Of a stretch of DNA of 64,000 nt, positions 1 to 8,973 are shown one piece after another. The stretch is taken from the NCBI GenBank assembly GCA_005217565.1, contig SJCO01000008.1, forward strand, positions 248,001-312,000, read 5' to 3'. This stretch comes from Puteibacter caeruleilacunae. Its GTDB lineage: Bacteria; Bacteroidota; Bacteroidia; Bacteroidales; Prolixibacteraceae. The notes beneath the pieces were generated by a model. It did no database searches and was not told where the DNA came from. It saw nothing but the letters and a program-made list of their open reading frames with translations. The position numbers and the translations under genes are program-made. Positions within the stretch are counted from its first letter, which is position 1. Each line of letters opens with the position of its first letter.

Positions 1-1251
1 ATCAGCTTCAAAATCAATATTTTGATTTGACAAATCTTTCTGTCCAAAGTAAACAGGAGTCCCAAAAATTGTTTCAACAGAAGGAACATCCAAACGATTA
101 CCTTCCTCGTATATATCAGTTCGTTGTCCATATATTTTTTCAATTCTGAAAATCTTGTTATGCCTGTCGATAAGTGTTGCAATAACTTTACCACCACTTT
201 TTAGAACATGTTCTATTAAATGATTTTTGTAACCAGGATCTGCAGCCTGACCACTTAAGGAAATTCCTAATGTGTAACGCAATATTTCCAGAATAGAAGA
301 TTTTCCACTACCGCGAATACCAATGAAGTTGTTCAATTCAGGAGAAAAGCCAATCCTTGTTCCGTCTAATAATCCTCCTTCAAAAGAGATTGATTTAATA
401 AAAGAGTTATTGTTTCTTAGATATCTATATGAAACTCTGTTTACCGAATCAGTTAGAGCATATTTAATTGCTTCAAAATTGAAATCGCCAATTTTGAGCC
501 AGGTTTCTTTTTCAATAACATCTCCATTTTCATTCTTTTGGGTGCCACAATGGCCTATTTCAGAAAGCTTTTTACAATCAGATCCTTCTACCAGAGCGGG
601 GAGACTTTGATTGCCATTGAACCATGTTCTCAACTTTTGCTTGATATCGTTGGTTCTTAATTTTTGAAATGCCAATACATTGCGCTTGAAGAGTTCGTCA
701 TTAAGAATAGTTGTAATTCTACCTCCATTTAATTCACTACAAAAACCACTACGTTGCTCAATATGGGCCATAGTAATAAACGAATCTCGTCCGTTTTTAC
801 GATGCAATTCTAATTTGTCAAATAAATCGGTCAAACTATAATTGCAAGTAGTATTTTCATTCTCATGGTTTGCAATGCCTTCAAACGCTGAATTCAGGAA
901 TTGTTCTATGAAATTATCTCCGTTAACAATCCATGATTCATATTCGAATGCAATGAGACAGTGTATCCCGTTTGAACCATCGTTGACCGATAACTCTACG
1001 CCAGGTAATAGATATATATTTTCTTTATTTGCCTTTCTACGAAGCGCTTTAAATTCGTCTAAGTCAAACTTATTGTGATTGGTGATGACACCAATTGATA
1101 TATTTGAAGACTTTAGACACTCAATGTATTTTTTGATAAAATCATTGGGTTCTTCAGTATATTTAAATTCCTTGTCAGCTTTTGTATGAAGATGAAAATC
1201 TGCTTTTAACCAAGAAGAGCCGTTTATAAAAGTTGATTGTTTTTTTTCCAT
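1..1251 (-). CDS. PHP-domain phosphoesterase fused to SMC/AAA-like ATPase (TrlF-like), 3' part outside window
   Basis: The ATG is at 1251 and the frame stays open to the window edge, giving about 417 visible residues, so the C-terminus is missing. The N-terminal part has PHP metal-site motifs: ADFHLHT near residue 20, ITNHN, LPGVELS, MAHIEQ, and EGSDCK where many PHP domains have a DxH. From about residue 290 an SMC/RecN-like ATPase begins, with a Walker A GIRGSGKSS near residue 311 followed by a helix-rich ATPase core. This PHP-ATPase order matches proteins named TrlF family AAA-like ATPase. Such fusions are regarded as candidate nucleic-acid-targeting conflict systems, but their function is not established. 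The gene starts 4 bases after a small HTH gene, so the two are probably one operon. The family call is firm from motifs; the defence role is inference. Confidence 0.8.
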   Translation of the reverse strand, partial: MEKKQSTFINGSSWLKADFHLHTKADKEFKYTEEPNDFIKKYIECLKSSNISIGVITNHNKFDLDEFKALRRKANKENIYLLPGVELSVNDGSNGIHCLIAFEYESWIVNGDNFIEQFLNSAFEGIANHENENTTCNYSLTDLFDKLELHRKNGRDSFITMAHIEQRSGFCSELNGGRITTILNDELFKRNVLAFQKLRTNDIKQKLRTWFNGNQSLPALVEGSDCKKLSEIGHCGTQKNENGDVIEKETWLKIGDFNFEAIKYALTDSVNRVSYRYLRNNNSFIKSISFEGGLLDGTRIGFSPELNNFIGIRGSGKSSILEILRYTLGISLSGQAADPGYKNHLIEHVLKSGGKVIATLIDRHNKIFRIEKIYGQRTDIYEEGNRLDVPSVETIFGTPVYFGQKDLSNQNIDFEAD

Positions 1252-1255
1252 AACT

Positions 1256-1486
1256 TTATCTGCTTTCTTGTTTTGTTGATACTAATAGTTCTCTAACATC
1301 AATATTTAGTATTTGGGCAATTTGAACCATCGTTTCAATGCCTGGTTGCGTCTCGTTAGTGCACCACCTTGATACAGTAGTAACATTTTTGCCAAGATGT
1401 TCGGCTAACCATTTATTTGTTCTATTTTGTTCAACGAGAACTATCTTAAGTCTATTAATTTGCTTTTTGTTCGTCATAATATGCAA
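1256..1486 (-). CDS. Small XRE/Cro-type HTH transcriptional regulator
   Basis: This 76-residue protein is almost entirely one helix-turn-helix domain: LKIVLVEQNRTNKWLAEHLG, then TVSRWCTNETQP as recognition helix and turn, then MVQIAQILNIDVRELL. It resembles the short regulators that precede restriction-modification and other defence genes. A second ATG at codon 4 (MTNKKQ, 1477) may be the true start; neither ATG has a clear Shine-Dalgarno. Its stop lies 4 bases before the PHP-ATPase start, so it very likely controls that gene and itself. Two CTATGCT repeats just upstream could be its operator. Confidence 0.85.
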   Translation of the reverse strand: MHIMTNKKQINRLKIVLVEQNRTNKWLAEHLGKNVTTVSRWCTNETQPGIETMVQIAQILNIDVRELLVSTKQESR

Positions 1487-1508
1487 ATTAGGTATATTAT
1501 TCTATTTT

Positions 1509-1533
1509 CTATGCTAATTTATGAAACTATGCT
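1509..1533. promoter_or_regulatory. Candidate operator: two CTATGCT direct repeats upstream of the HTH gene
   Basis: CTATGCT occurs at 1509-1515 and again at 1527-1533, 18 bases start to start, within 60 bases upstream of the HTH start on the minus strand. A related ATATGCAAAT lies at the start codon itself (about 1480). The position fits autoregulation by the small XRE protein, but binding is inferred only. Confidence 0.35.
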
Positions 1534-1568
1534 GATAAAAGTATTAAAGAGACGTATTTTTTACTAAG

Positions 1569-1683
1569 ATGAATGCGTTAGCGAGTCGTGAGATATGACG
1601 CTTACGACGCCATGCTTTTGGTTTGGCAGGCTAATAATTGCTTCACGGTGCAAATTACCTCCTCAGTAATCATTCGCATTCAT
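1569..1683. repeat. Short element bounded by 9-bp inverted repeats in a 623-bp gene-free stretch
   Basis: ATGAATGCG (1569-1577) and its exact complement CGCATTCAT (1675-1683) bracket about 97 bases of somewhat more GC-rich DNA with internal words such as GTTAGCGAG and GCAGGCTAATAATTGC. No credible reading frame spans it. It may be a dispersed intergenic repeat or a structured remnant. The rest of 1487-2060 shows nothing recognisable apart from the operator-like repeats. Confidence 0.3.
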
Positions 1684-2060
1684 AGCTCTTTTGTCAGGTT
1701 TTTTTTAATATTATAATACGAAAGTAATCTTAAAGATAGTATGTAGTAAAAGGCGTGTAGAATGAGAGTAAAGTTTGACTAAAATTTGTCTAGCAATTTT
1801 CTGATGTCATTTTGGAAATTTAATAAATATTGAAGGGAGTCAAAATATAGAAGAAACATAACCAATTCCTTCCCGAATACCTACCAAAGCCTTCTCCGAG
1901 CCAACTTTTTTCTTAGATTTCTCTAGATTATCTCTTCCTTGGCTCTTCCAAGATGTTCATTTTGCTACATCTGGTGTTGCAATTACGTTTTTTTACGACA
2001 TGAGATGTTGCATTATTAAAAATAGAACATTGGTTGATTATCATGCTGATAAAGTTAGTA

Positions 2061-2098
2061 AAAAAAGCCTGTAATTCTTTAATCACAGGCTCTTTTTT
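2061..2098 (-). terminator. Rho-independent terminator, bidirectional
   Basis: AGCCTGT (2066-2072) pairs with ACAGGCT (2085-2091). The stem is flanked by A and T tracts on either side. It sits 12 bases beyond the stop of the minus-strand gene ending at 2110. Confidence 0.75.
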
Positions 2099-2109
2099 AT
2101 ATAATGAAA

Positions 2110-2565
2110 CTAGAGTATTCGATTTTCTTTTTTAGCTTTGTTTTCAAGGGCGCTTCCAATGCCTACACCTATTAACATTCCAATTGGAGTACCTAATGCC
2201 AGGTTCCCCAGAGCAGCACCAATGGGAAGTCCTAACGACACCCCTATAGCAAGAAATAATGCAATGTAGAACCCTTTGTACGTTAACTTATAATGTTGTC
2301 GTACATGATGCTCGTATCTTGCAATCTTATTGAGTAATAATTTTTTCTGATTTGATGGTATCTCCTTGTTGGCGGGGATGTTATCGACACAAAAATCGAT
2401 AAAGTTCTGAAAAACCTTCATCTCGTCGTCATCCTTAATCCGAGGATACACTCGCGGAAACATTTTCTCCACAAAATCTAGCTTGTAGCGTTTCTTCTCT
2501 TTATCGGTATAATTACTTAATAAGCTGTTTAATCTTTCCTCTTGCTCTGATTTCCAATCACTCAT
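2110..2565 (-). CDS. Hypothetical protein with glycine-rich C-terminal membrane hairpin
   Basis: I do not recognise a family. The first about 100 residues are charged and helical (MSDWKSEQEERLNSLLSNYT, then Lys/Asp/Glu-rich). The last 55 contain two glycine/alanine-rich hydrophobic segments: FYIALFLAIGVSLGLPIGAA and NLALGTPIGMLIGVGIGSA. The small-residue spacing is reminiscent of glycine-zipper membrane segments. A start 30 bases upstream (2595, adding MFRHNHKHKT) is possible; I prefer the internal ATG because the extension is a His/Lys-rich, unstructured tail. It follows another small membrane-protein gene by 41-71 bases, so the two may be co-transcribed. A terminator lies just past the stop. 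Confidence 0.6.
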   Translation of the reverse strand: MSDWKSEQEERLNSLLSNYTDKEKKRYKLDFVEKMFPRVYPRIKDDDEMKVFQNFIDFCVDNIPANKEIPSNQKKLLLNKIARYEHHVRQHYKLTYKGFYIALFLAIGVSLGLPIGAALGNLALGTPIGMLIGVGIGSALENKAKKENRIL

Positions 2566-2636
2566 AGTTTTGTGTTTATGGTTGTGCCTGAACATGAAAA
2601 ACTCATCAGGTACAAAGCTGAATGTGTTTGTTATTC

Positions 2637-2927
2637 CTAGTGTTTTATGCTAAAAGGTATGTGGTGTTGGTGTAAGGCAACAATCCATGTTGAAAAACCT
2701 TGAAGTATAATGATAACACCAATACATAAGACAAAGAATCCAATGGTTTTAATAAAGACATTGGTTTTCTGATATTCATCCGACTCCATAAAGTTTTCAG
2801 GAAGAGGCTTGCGAATGAATAGGTTTAAAACGGTTGTGAAGTATTTGCGTAACAATAGTCCTAAGGCAATAAGGATGCCTCCTTTGCATACGGCCATTAA
2901 AAAGGCCAGAAAAAATATAAATGTCAT
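2637..2927 (-). CDS. Small two-to-three-pass inner-membrane protein, unknown function
   Basis: This 96-residue protein has a hydrophobic N-terminus (residues 2-28, TFIFFLAFLMAVCKGGILIALGLLL), a polar middle with Lys/Arg and Asp/Glu residues (FIRKPLPENFMESDEYQK), and a second long hydrophobic stretch (about 58-80, TIGFFVLCIGVIIILQGFSTWIV). No catalytic or binding motif is visible and I cannot assign a family. It lies upstream of the glycine-rich membrane protein on the same strand. A two-gene membrane operon is likely from spacing alone. Confidence 0.6.
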   Translation of the reverse strand: MTFIFFLAFLMAVCKGGILIALGLLLRKYFTTVLNLFIRKPLPENFMESDEYQKTNVFIKTIGFFVLCIGVIIILQGFSTWIVALHQHHIPFSIKH

Positions 2928-3145
2928 TTGTTGATTGTTTTTTTTGAATGTAAAGAATTGTTGATTTTAGTTTAGCTGCTATTGTTTAATAGCTTAGTTT
3001 TTTAGGTTTATGAAGTGTTTTGCATGTGAATGGGGTTTTTAGTTGGATAGCGAATATAGCAAATATTATTGGATATCAGTAGAATATGACTTGCTAAATA
3101 TTGACGTTCAATTTTCTTATGAATAAAATCACAAAAAATAAGCAC

Positions 3146-3173
3146 TTGAACTAAACAAATCACACTACTTTTG
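3146..3173 (+). promoter_or_regulatory. Candidate Bacteroidota promoter for the DUF748 gene
   Basis: TACTTTTG (3166-3173) matches the Bacteroidota -7 consensus TAnnTTTG, and a TTG at 3146-3148 lies 17 bases upstream as a possible -33 element. It is 91 bases before the start at 3264. The rest of the 336-bp divergent region 2928-3263 holds nothing else recognisable. Confidence 0.45.
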
Positions 3174-3263
3174 CGATAAGTTTTATACGGGCAGTTGTGT
3201 TAGAATTAATCACCTCTGCCGACAGTGTAGATAATAAAACAAATCATAAAAAATAAAGCATAA

Positions 3264-5471
3264 ATGCGTCACTCTTTTAAATTGAAACGAACACATAAAA
3301 TTATCCTGGCGGTAGTGGCCGTACTTTTTATATTTCTGTTTTTTCTTTCTGATATCATTGAAAATTACGTTAATAAAAATGGCGAGGAACTGTTGGGACG
3401 AAAGGTTAATATTGAGGAGATCCATATTAACTATCTGAAATGCGCTGTTGAATTGGAGAAATTTACCCTCTATGAGGAGAATAAGAAAGATACATTTGTG
3501 CATCTGGGAAGGTTGTATTTGAATTTTCAACCTTGGAAGCTGTTTGCAGGCGAGTATGCTGTTTCTGCTTTACATTTAAACGATATTTATGCTTCGGTAA
3601 TACAAAATGGTGAGCAGTTTAATTTCGATGATATGACTGCCAGTGATCCCGAAACAGAGGAAGCCCAGGATACCACAGCAACTGAAGAGAGTGATCTTAA
3701 ATTTTCTATTAACGATATTCGAATTAATGGAGGTCTTGTTCGCTATGAGGACAAGCAAATTGATAGTCGCTTTGAATTGAAAGATCTTGATTGGCAAATT
3801 CCTTCTATCGCCTGGAATAACCAGGAAAGTAACATGGGACTAAACTTTGCACTTGCCGGTGGTGAAGTGGGAATTAATGCAGATATTGATCATGCGGCTG
3901 AAAGATATCAAATTGGTATCGATACCAAAAAGGTTGACTTGTCGATGATCACCAATTATTTGAAGGATTACCTGAATGTGGAATCGCTGACTGGTTTGCT
4001 GACTTCAAACATTAGTATTGATGGTAGTATGAAGCATGTTACCGAACTTCAGGTGAAGGGGCAGACAATACTTGAGAAGATCAAGATTGATGCTACACAG
4101 ACTGGCGAATTGTTCAGGGCAGAGAAGCTAACGGTCGACTTGTCGAATATTGATATGAAGACTTCTTCATATGAGCTGGGGGATATTACCCTTGTTGATC
4201 CGGTGATTTCAGTGAAACAGGATAAGGAAAGCAATAGTATTATGCACTTTTTTGCGCCTGTATTGGAGGATTCTGTTGCTACCGAAACACCACAAGCAAA
4301 GGCTGAAGATTCGCAGACTGAGCAAGCAGCTGAAGGAGCAGCCGAGGAAGAACTTCATTATAGTATTAAACAGATTAACATTGAAGGTGGTGAGGTGGCT
4401 TTTGTTGATGAGAGTCTGCACCGTAAATTCGCCTACAACTTGAAAGACATTAAAGTGGCAGTGTCAAATATTTCGGAAAGTAGTCGCGAGATGCCACTGA
4501 AATGGAGTGTTAACATGAATAATAAAGGTGACTTTCATGGAGAAGGTATCCTTGATCTGTTAGAGCCTTTTAATGCGAAAATCAATGCACAGGTGAAGAA
4601 TCTTGAGCTGTTGAGTTTCTCTCCTTATACCGAGTATTATATTGCTTATCCTATTACAAAGGGGGCGTTCAATTATAACTTCGATTTAGATATGACGCCT
4701 AAGAAACTTAGAAATCAGAATGATATAAAGATTAATGAGTTTGAATTCGGATCTAAGGTGAAGACAAAGCCTGAGTATAAGTTGCCTATTAAGCTGGCTT
4801 TGTACCTGATTAAAGATAAAGATGATAACATTGAATTTAATGTTCCAGTAAAGGGAAATCCTTCAGAACCAGGATTTAAGGTAGCTCCTATTATCTTGAA
4901 AACCTTTGCTAAGTTTATTCTGAAGACTGCAACTCAGCCTTTTAATGCATTTGCAAAGTTGGTGGGTACATCGCCTGAGGAAATTGAAACATTGGAATTT
5001 GAATTGGCAGTCGACTCGCTAGGTGTTAAACAACGCCAAGAGCTTGATCGTATTGTTAAAATACTGGAAAAGAAACCTGATTTGATCTTTAGTTTCCAAC
5101 AGCAGACCGATACCAAACTGGAGAAGGAGGTGTTGGCTATTCAAATGATGCAACAAAGGTATAAGACAGAGAAGCAAGTTGCCGAGGTAGCCGACAATGA
5201 TCCTGCGTTTGTGACTTATGTTTCTGCATTAGTAGGTGAGGAGAGTGCTAGTCTTTCTTTAGCAGATAAATGCCAAAAGTTAGTCGCACAGTCAGAGGTG
5301 GATAATGTTTTTAATAACATATTGAAAAAACGAAATGATGCAGTACGCAGTTATCTAATCGATGAAAACGGAGTAGAATCATCGTCTGTAATCGTTGAAA
5401 CGGCTGATTTGCGTAATCTACCAGAGGAATTGAAAACACCAAAATTTGCTATTGAAGTGTCAGTGAAATAG
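3264..5471 (+). CDS. DUF748/AsmA-like envelope protein
   Basis: This 735-residue protein has one N-terminal membrane anchor (about residues 10-32) followed by a long, mostly beta-strand periplasmic region. Repeated AsmA/DUF748-like phrases are visible, such as FSINDIRINGGLVRYEDK and its second version YSIKQINIEGGEVAFVDESL. Two acidic, low-complexity linkers (about 128-145 and 335-360) separate the repeats. The C-terminal third ends in a region like the DUF748 tail (VKQRQELDRIVKILEKKPDL), which loosely recalls OmpA-type end domains. AsmA/TamB relatives act in envelope biogenesis and lipid or outer-membrane homeostasis; the specific role here is unknown. It stands alone on the plus strand behind a candidate promoter. 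Confidence 0.8.
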   Translation: MRHSFKLKRTHKIILAVVAVLFIFLFFLSDIIENYVNKNGEELLGRKVNIEEIHINYLKCAVELEKFTLYEENKKDTFVHLGRLYLNFQPWKLFAGEYAVSALHLNDIYASVIQNGEQFNFDDMTASDPETEEAQDTTATEESDLKFSINDIRINGGLVRYEDKQIDSRFELKDLDWQIPSIAWNNQESNMGLNFALAGGEVGINADIDHAAERYQIGIDTKKVDLSMITNYLKDYLNVESLTGLLTSNISIDGSMKHVTELQVKGQTILEKIKIDATQTGELFRAEKLTVDLSNIDMKTSSYELGDITLVDPVISVKQDKESNSIMHFFAPVLEDSVATETPQAKAEDSQTEQAAEGAAEEELHYSIKQINIEGGEVAFVDESLHRKFAYNLKDIKVAVSNISESSREMPLKWSVNMNNKGDFHGEGILDLLEPFNAKINAQVKNLELLSFSPYTEYYIAYPITKGAFNYNFDLDMTPKKLRNQNDIKINEFEFGSKVKTKPEYKLPIKLALYLIKDKDDNIEFNVPVKGNPSEPGFKVAPIILKTFAKFILKTATQPFNAFAKLVGTSPEEIETLEFELAVDSLGVKQRQELDRIVKILEKKPDLIFSFQQQTDTKLEKEVLAIQMMQQRYKTEKQVAEVADNDPAFVTYVSALVGEESASLSLADKCQKLVAQSEVDNVFNNILKKRNDAVRSYLIDENGVESSSVIVETADLRNLPEELKTPKFAIEVSVK

Positions 5472-5610
5472 CCCAATTCTATCAGGCAATTGTAACAACC
5501 TGAATGAAAATGGAGTAAAACCAATTATATAGAAACATTTGATCTGATCTGTTAACGTATTTATTTGGTTTTGATTACCTAATTTCATTTTTATTAGAAA
5601 GGAGTTAGAA

Positions 5611-6084
5611 ATGCCTGTAAGAAAACTTAAGGACTTTTTGGATAGCCACAATGTTAAGTATGTTACCATTGCACACTCTGAAGCGTTTACAGCTCAGGAG
5701 ATTGCTGCATCGGCGCATATTTCTGGAAAGGAACTTGCTAAGACGGTAATGATTAAAATTGACGGAATGATGGCTATGGCTGTACTTCCTGCTTCGTACA
5801 AGGTTGACTTCAATCTGTTACGTGAAGCTGCAGGTACTAGCAAGGTGGAATTAGCCACCGAAGAAGAATTCAAGTACATGTTCCCTGAGTGTGAAGTGGG
5901 TGCTATGCCTCCATTTGGAAACTTGTATGGAATGTTGGTTTTCGTTGCTGAAAGCCTCACTGTTGACCAAGATATTGCATTTAATGCCGGCTCACACACT
6001 GAGCTGATGAAGTTGCCTTATCGGGATTACGAAAGATTGGTTGAGCCAATTATTCTAAAATTCTCGTATGCTACGATGAAGTAA
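5611..6084 (+). CDS. YbaK/ProX-type aminoacyl-tRNA deacylase domain protein
   Basis: This 157-residue protein matches the YbaK/prolyl-tRNA-synthetase-associated domain. The signature includes an [18 protein letters not shown] helix, [12 protein letters not shown] with the conserved lysine, [10 protein letters not shown], and the [11 protein letters not shown] loop. Family members hydrolyse mischarged tRNAs such as Ala- or Cys-tRNA(Pro) in trans. The exact substrate cannot be read from sequence. A clear Shine-Dalgarno, AAAGGAG, precedes the ATG by 8 bases, which is unusually strong for this phylum and fixes the start. It is a single-gene unit with a terminator 22 bases past the stop. Confidence 0.88.
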   Translation: MPVRKLKDFLDSHNVKYVTIAHSEAFTAQEIAASAHISGKELAKTVMIKIDGMMAMAVLPASYKVDFNLLREAAGTSKVELATEEEFKYMFPECEVGAMPPFGNLYGMLVFVAESLTVDQDIAFNAGSHTELMKLPYRDYERLVEPIILKFSYATMK

Positions 6085-6105
6085 GTAAAAAAGACATTTA
6101 AAAAG

Positions 6106-6138
6106 AAAGGGGATGTTCCTGATGGTTCATCCCCTTTT
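6106..6138 (+). terminator. Rho-independent terminator
   Basis: AAAGGGGATG (6106-6115) pairs with CATCCCCTTT (6128-6137) and ends in T residues. It lies between the convergent YbaK-like and beta-galactosidase genes and can serve both. Confidence 0.8.
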
Positions 6139-6180
6139 GCTGTTAATAAACAACAATAAAACACTAGCGATCTGTATGTC

Positions 6181-8940
6181 TTAATCTATATTGAAATCAA
6201 AAAGTAATCTTCCTTTTACTGGTTTCTGGTGTGGATACCAGGTGTCTATAACATTCTTCATTCCTTGAGAACCTAAATTCTCGGCTGGTTGAAACTTGGT
6301 TCCGATAGCTGGTATGCCATGCATAAATGAGATGTCTCCTTCTGGGAATGGTGCATGTGCTTTTCTCGCATTCTCAGGGAACTCAGGAGTATATAGTCGC
6401 AAGAATGTATTGTCGATTCCTGTATAAATGGTAACCTGGTTGTTTTCACCATAAATGGTAGTCCAGCAGATGTTGCTATGGTAGCCTTTAAATTCAGGAT
6501 ATTGCCAGTCGATACCAGTAATCGTATTGTTATATGCTTTCTCCCATAGTCCGAATTGTGGTCCTTTCATTCTGTTCTTCCAAACTCTGTAAGGTCCGTC
6601 GCCCATCCAGCGTGCTTTCTTTACCTCATCTTCTGGGTAGTTGAAGTTTATTCCGATGAGATCGTATCTACCATTCTTTAATTTCATGAGATAGTTGAGT
6701 TCCAATCTTCCATTGTTATGGATTGTCCATTTTACTTCTCGGTAGATGTCCTCAAAAGTGTATACCACCTCATAACCTTCTTCAATCTGCTGGTGCCTAA
6801 TGTTTTTAACCTTTAGCTGGTTTCCAGTTGCTGGTCCTCCATTGAATGGAATGGTTTTTCCCGACTTGGTAACTTTCGACAGATTTCCTGATGATTTATC
6901 GAAGCTGTAAGTCATGTCTTTCACCTTGAATGTCAGTTGCTTCGATTCTTCCGCTACTGTTACCTTATCATTTGATGATGTAATTTGTGCATTAAGGTAT
7001 GAATCAGTTGGTTGAATCGATAGCGACTTGGTGATGATATTATTGCCATGAGGATCAATAACTTTCAAACGTAAGGCATCATATTTAGCAAGATTCTTCA
7101 CATCTAGCTGAATGTGACTGGTTTCTCCTGGTTTGATATCTCCAAATGGTATCTCAACTGAGTCGATCGCATTTGCCTTGACCGATGATGATCCGCTTTT
7201 TGGTAGCGATACCAACTCCTGAATTAGCTTACACTGATTCAGGTTGGTGTAGATAAAGTTGTTTTCTACCTTTATCTTACCATTGAAATCAGGAGTCAGG
7301 TATTCTATCTTAAATTGAACAGGCGACCATAATTCGCGAATGGTGTAGAAGCTACCTTCTTTTTCGCGGTAAGGACCTACAATCCCGTCGGGCGCATAGT
7401 TCAGGTGACAGTCTACCTTGTTATTCTGATCGGTACGTACAACACCTTCATCAGCAAACACCCAAAGGAAACCTCCAGCACCATTCTGGTGACGAACAAT
7501 CTCGTTCCAGTAATCTTCCAATCCTGCTCCATGTCCTCCATCATATAATCCATGTAAAAACTCAGTAGGGAAGTAGATGTCGCGTGAATTGCCAAAGCTG
7601 TTTGCTCCATGATCGAATGGCTTATAGTGCTGTGTATCCATACCGTTAAGCAAGGCCATAGGATGCACTACCTGTCGGTTTTGTGGATCATATTTGGCAA
7701 ACACACTATCAAGCTCAGTGTTCCATCCTTTTTCATTTCCATTGTCCCACAGTACAATACAAGGGTGGTTTACATCTTTCATTAGCATCTCCTTCACAAG
7801 CTTCTTTCCAACAGTTGTGTCGTACCATGCCTGCCATCCTGCTAATTCATCCAATACAAATAAACCAAGTGAGTCACATACTTCAAGGAAATGATCATCA
7901 GGAGGGTAGTGCGACATACGGACTGCATTCATGTTCATCTCTTTCATCAGTTTAACATCCATGATGCTTAATGAGCGACTCATGGTTTTTGCTGATGATG
8001 GGTACGATGAATGTCGATTTACTCCTTTAAAGACTACCTTCTGGTCATTTACGTATATGCCATCATGTGGACGGACTTCTACGGTTCTATATCCAAACTT
8101 CTCGGTTGTTTGATGAACGATATCGTCATTGTTCTTAAGGGTGAACTGCACCTTATATCTGTTAGGAAACTCAGGAGACCATAGTTGTGGATTAGCTGTA
8201 TGTCCTGAAACGGAGGTCATAGCTGAACCTTTTTCTACAGTAGCTGTGAATGGTTTACCTAGCTTCTTGCCTGATAAGTCCATCACCTGTGCTTCCAAAG
8301 TCAATGTCTTCTTAGAGTTGTTATGGTGGATATTGGCCATGAAAGATCCATCGGCTCTGGCATCGATAGCTGTCCACTGAATGTGTGTTTGTGGTTTGGC
8401 TTCGAGATATACCGGACGGAAGATACCTCCAAAGATCCAGAAGTCGGCTTCTCTTTCGGCTTGATTCACCGATTTGTTTGCCGATACTTTATTGACTTTT
8501 ACTTCAAGTAGGTTGTTGCTGCCATATTTCAATAGCTTGCTGATATTATAACGAAAGCGGTAAAAAGCACCTTGATGAATCGGACCAGCAAGTTTTCCGT
8601 TGATCTTCACCTCAGTATCTGTCATCGAGCCCTCAAATACGATTTCAATGCTTTGCGATTTCCATCCTTTAGGAACATTGAATTGGTATTTGTATTGACC
8701 ATATTCCTTGTGTGGATTTTTATCAGATCCATAGTTGTAGTTACCAAAGCCTTCTGTCTCCCAACATGAAGGCACAGGAATAGTGGTCCATTTACCACTG
8801 TTTTGTCCTTCAGAACAGAAAAATTCCCAATCAACACGATTGTCGTGTCCCGTTCCTGATAAGTATTGTTTTTGTGTTTGTTGTGCGTAAATGTTTGTGA
8901 TGAGAAAACACAAACAAAGTAGTAAGTTAATCCTGGTCAT
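6181..8940 (-). CDS. Secreted GH2 beta-galactosidase-like glycoside hydrolase
   Basis: This 919-residue protein has a Sec signal peptide (residues 1-19, ending IYAQQ). The GH2 order follows: sugar-binding jelly roll (about 40-180), Ig-like domain (about 185-290), TIM barrel (about 295-580), and a C-terminal beta-sandwich like the beta-gal small chain (about 680-905). The barrel shows NRHSSYP, VRMSHYPPDD and WDNGNE, with the general acid/base Glu near 403. FPTEFLHG carries the probable nucleophile Glu near 461, in the place of the CEYAH motif of LacZ. It probably removes terminal beta-linked galactose or a related sugar from a polysaccharide in the periplasm or outside the cell. It sits divergently from a phosphatase and sulfatase gene pair, pointing to sulfated or phosphorylated glycans. 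No SusC/D pair is in view. GH2 is certain; the exact sugar is not. Confidence 0.9.
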   Translation of the reverse strand: MTRINLLLCLCFLITNIYAQQTQKQYLSGTGHDNRVDWEFFCSEGQNSGKWTTIPVPSCWETEGFGNYNYGSDKNPHKEYGQYKYQFNVPKGWKSQSIEIVFEGSMTDTEVKINGKLAGPIHQGAFYRFRYNISKLLKYGSNNLLEVKVNKVSANKSVNQAEREADFWIFGGIFRPVYLEAKPQTHIQWTAIDARADGSFMANIHHNNSKKTLTLEAQVMDLSGKKLGKPFTATVEKGSAMTSVSGHTANPQLWSPEFPNRYKVQFTLKNNDDIVHQTTEKFGYRTVEVRPHDGIYVNDQKVVFKGVNRHSSYPSSAKTMSRSLSIMDVKLMKEMNMNAVRMSHYPPDDHFLEVCDSLGLFVLDELAGWQAWYDTTVGKKLVKEMLMKDVNHPCIVLWDNGNEKGWNTELDSVFAKYDPQNRQVVHPMALLNGMDTQHYKPFDHGANSFGNSRDIYFPTEFLHGLYDGGHGAGLEDYWNEIVRHQNGAGGFLWVFADEGVVRTDQNNKVDCHLNYAPDGIVGPYREKEGSFYTIRELWSPVQFKIEYLTPDFNGKIKVENNFIYTNLNQCKLIQELVSLPKSGSSSVKANAIDSVEIPFGDIKPGETSHIQLDVKNLAKYDALRLKVIDPHGNNIITKSLSIQPTDSYLNAQITSSNDKVTVAEESKQLTFKVKDMTYSFDKSSGNLSKVTKSGKTIPFNGGPATGNQLKVKNIRHQQIEEGYEVVYTFEDIYREVKWTIHNNGRLELNYLMKLKNGRYDLIGINFNYPEDEVKKARWMGDGPYRVWKNRMKGPQFGLWEKAYNNTITGIDWQYPEFKGYHSNICWTTIYGENNQVTIYTGIDNTFLRLYTPEFPENARKAHAPFPEGDISFMHGIPAIGTKFQPAENLGSQGMKNVIDTWYPHQKPVKGRLLFDFNID

Positions 8941-8965
8941 AGCTGATTATTTTATTATCACACTA

Positions 8966-8973
8966 CAAAATTA
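8966..8973 (-). promoter_or_regulatory. Candidate -7 element for the GH2 gene
   Basis: On the minus strand TAATTTTG matches TAnnTTTG and lies 25 bases upstream of the GH2 start codon. A weak TTTA-like -33 is placed about right. No clean -33 TTTG is seen. Confidence 0.4.

Noticed and set aside
3210-3530. Minus-strand frame opposite the DUF748 gene
   Set aside because: Antisense shadow of the DUF748 5' end; no coding features of its own.
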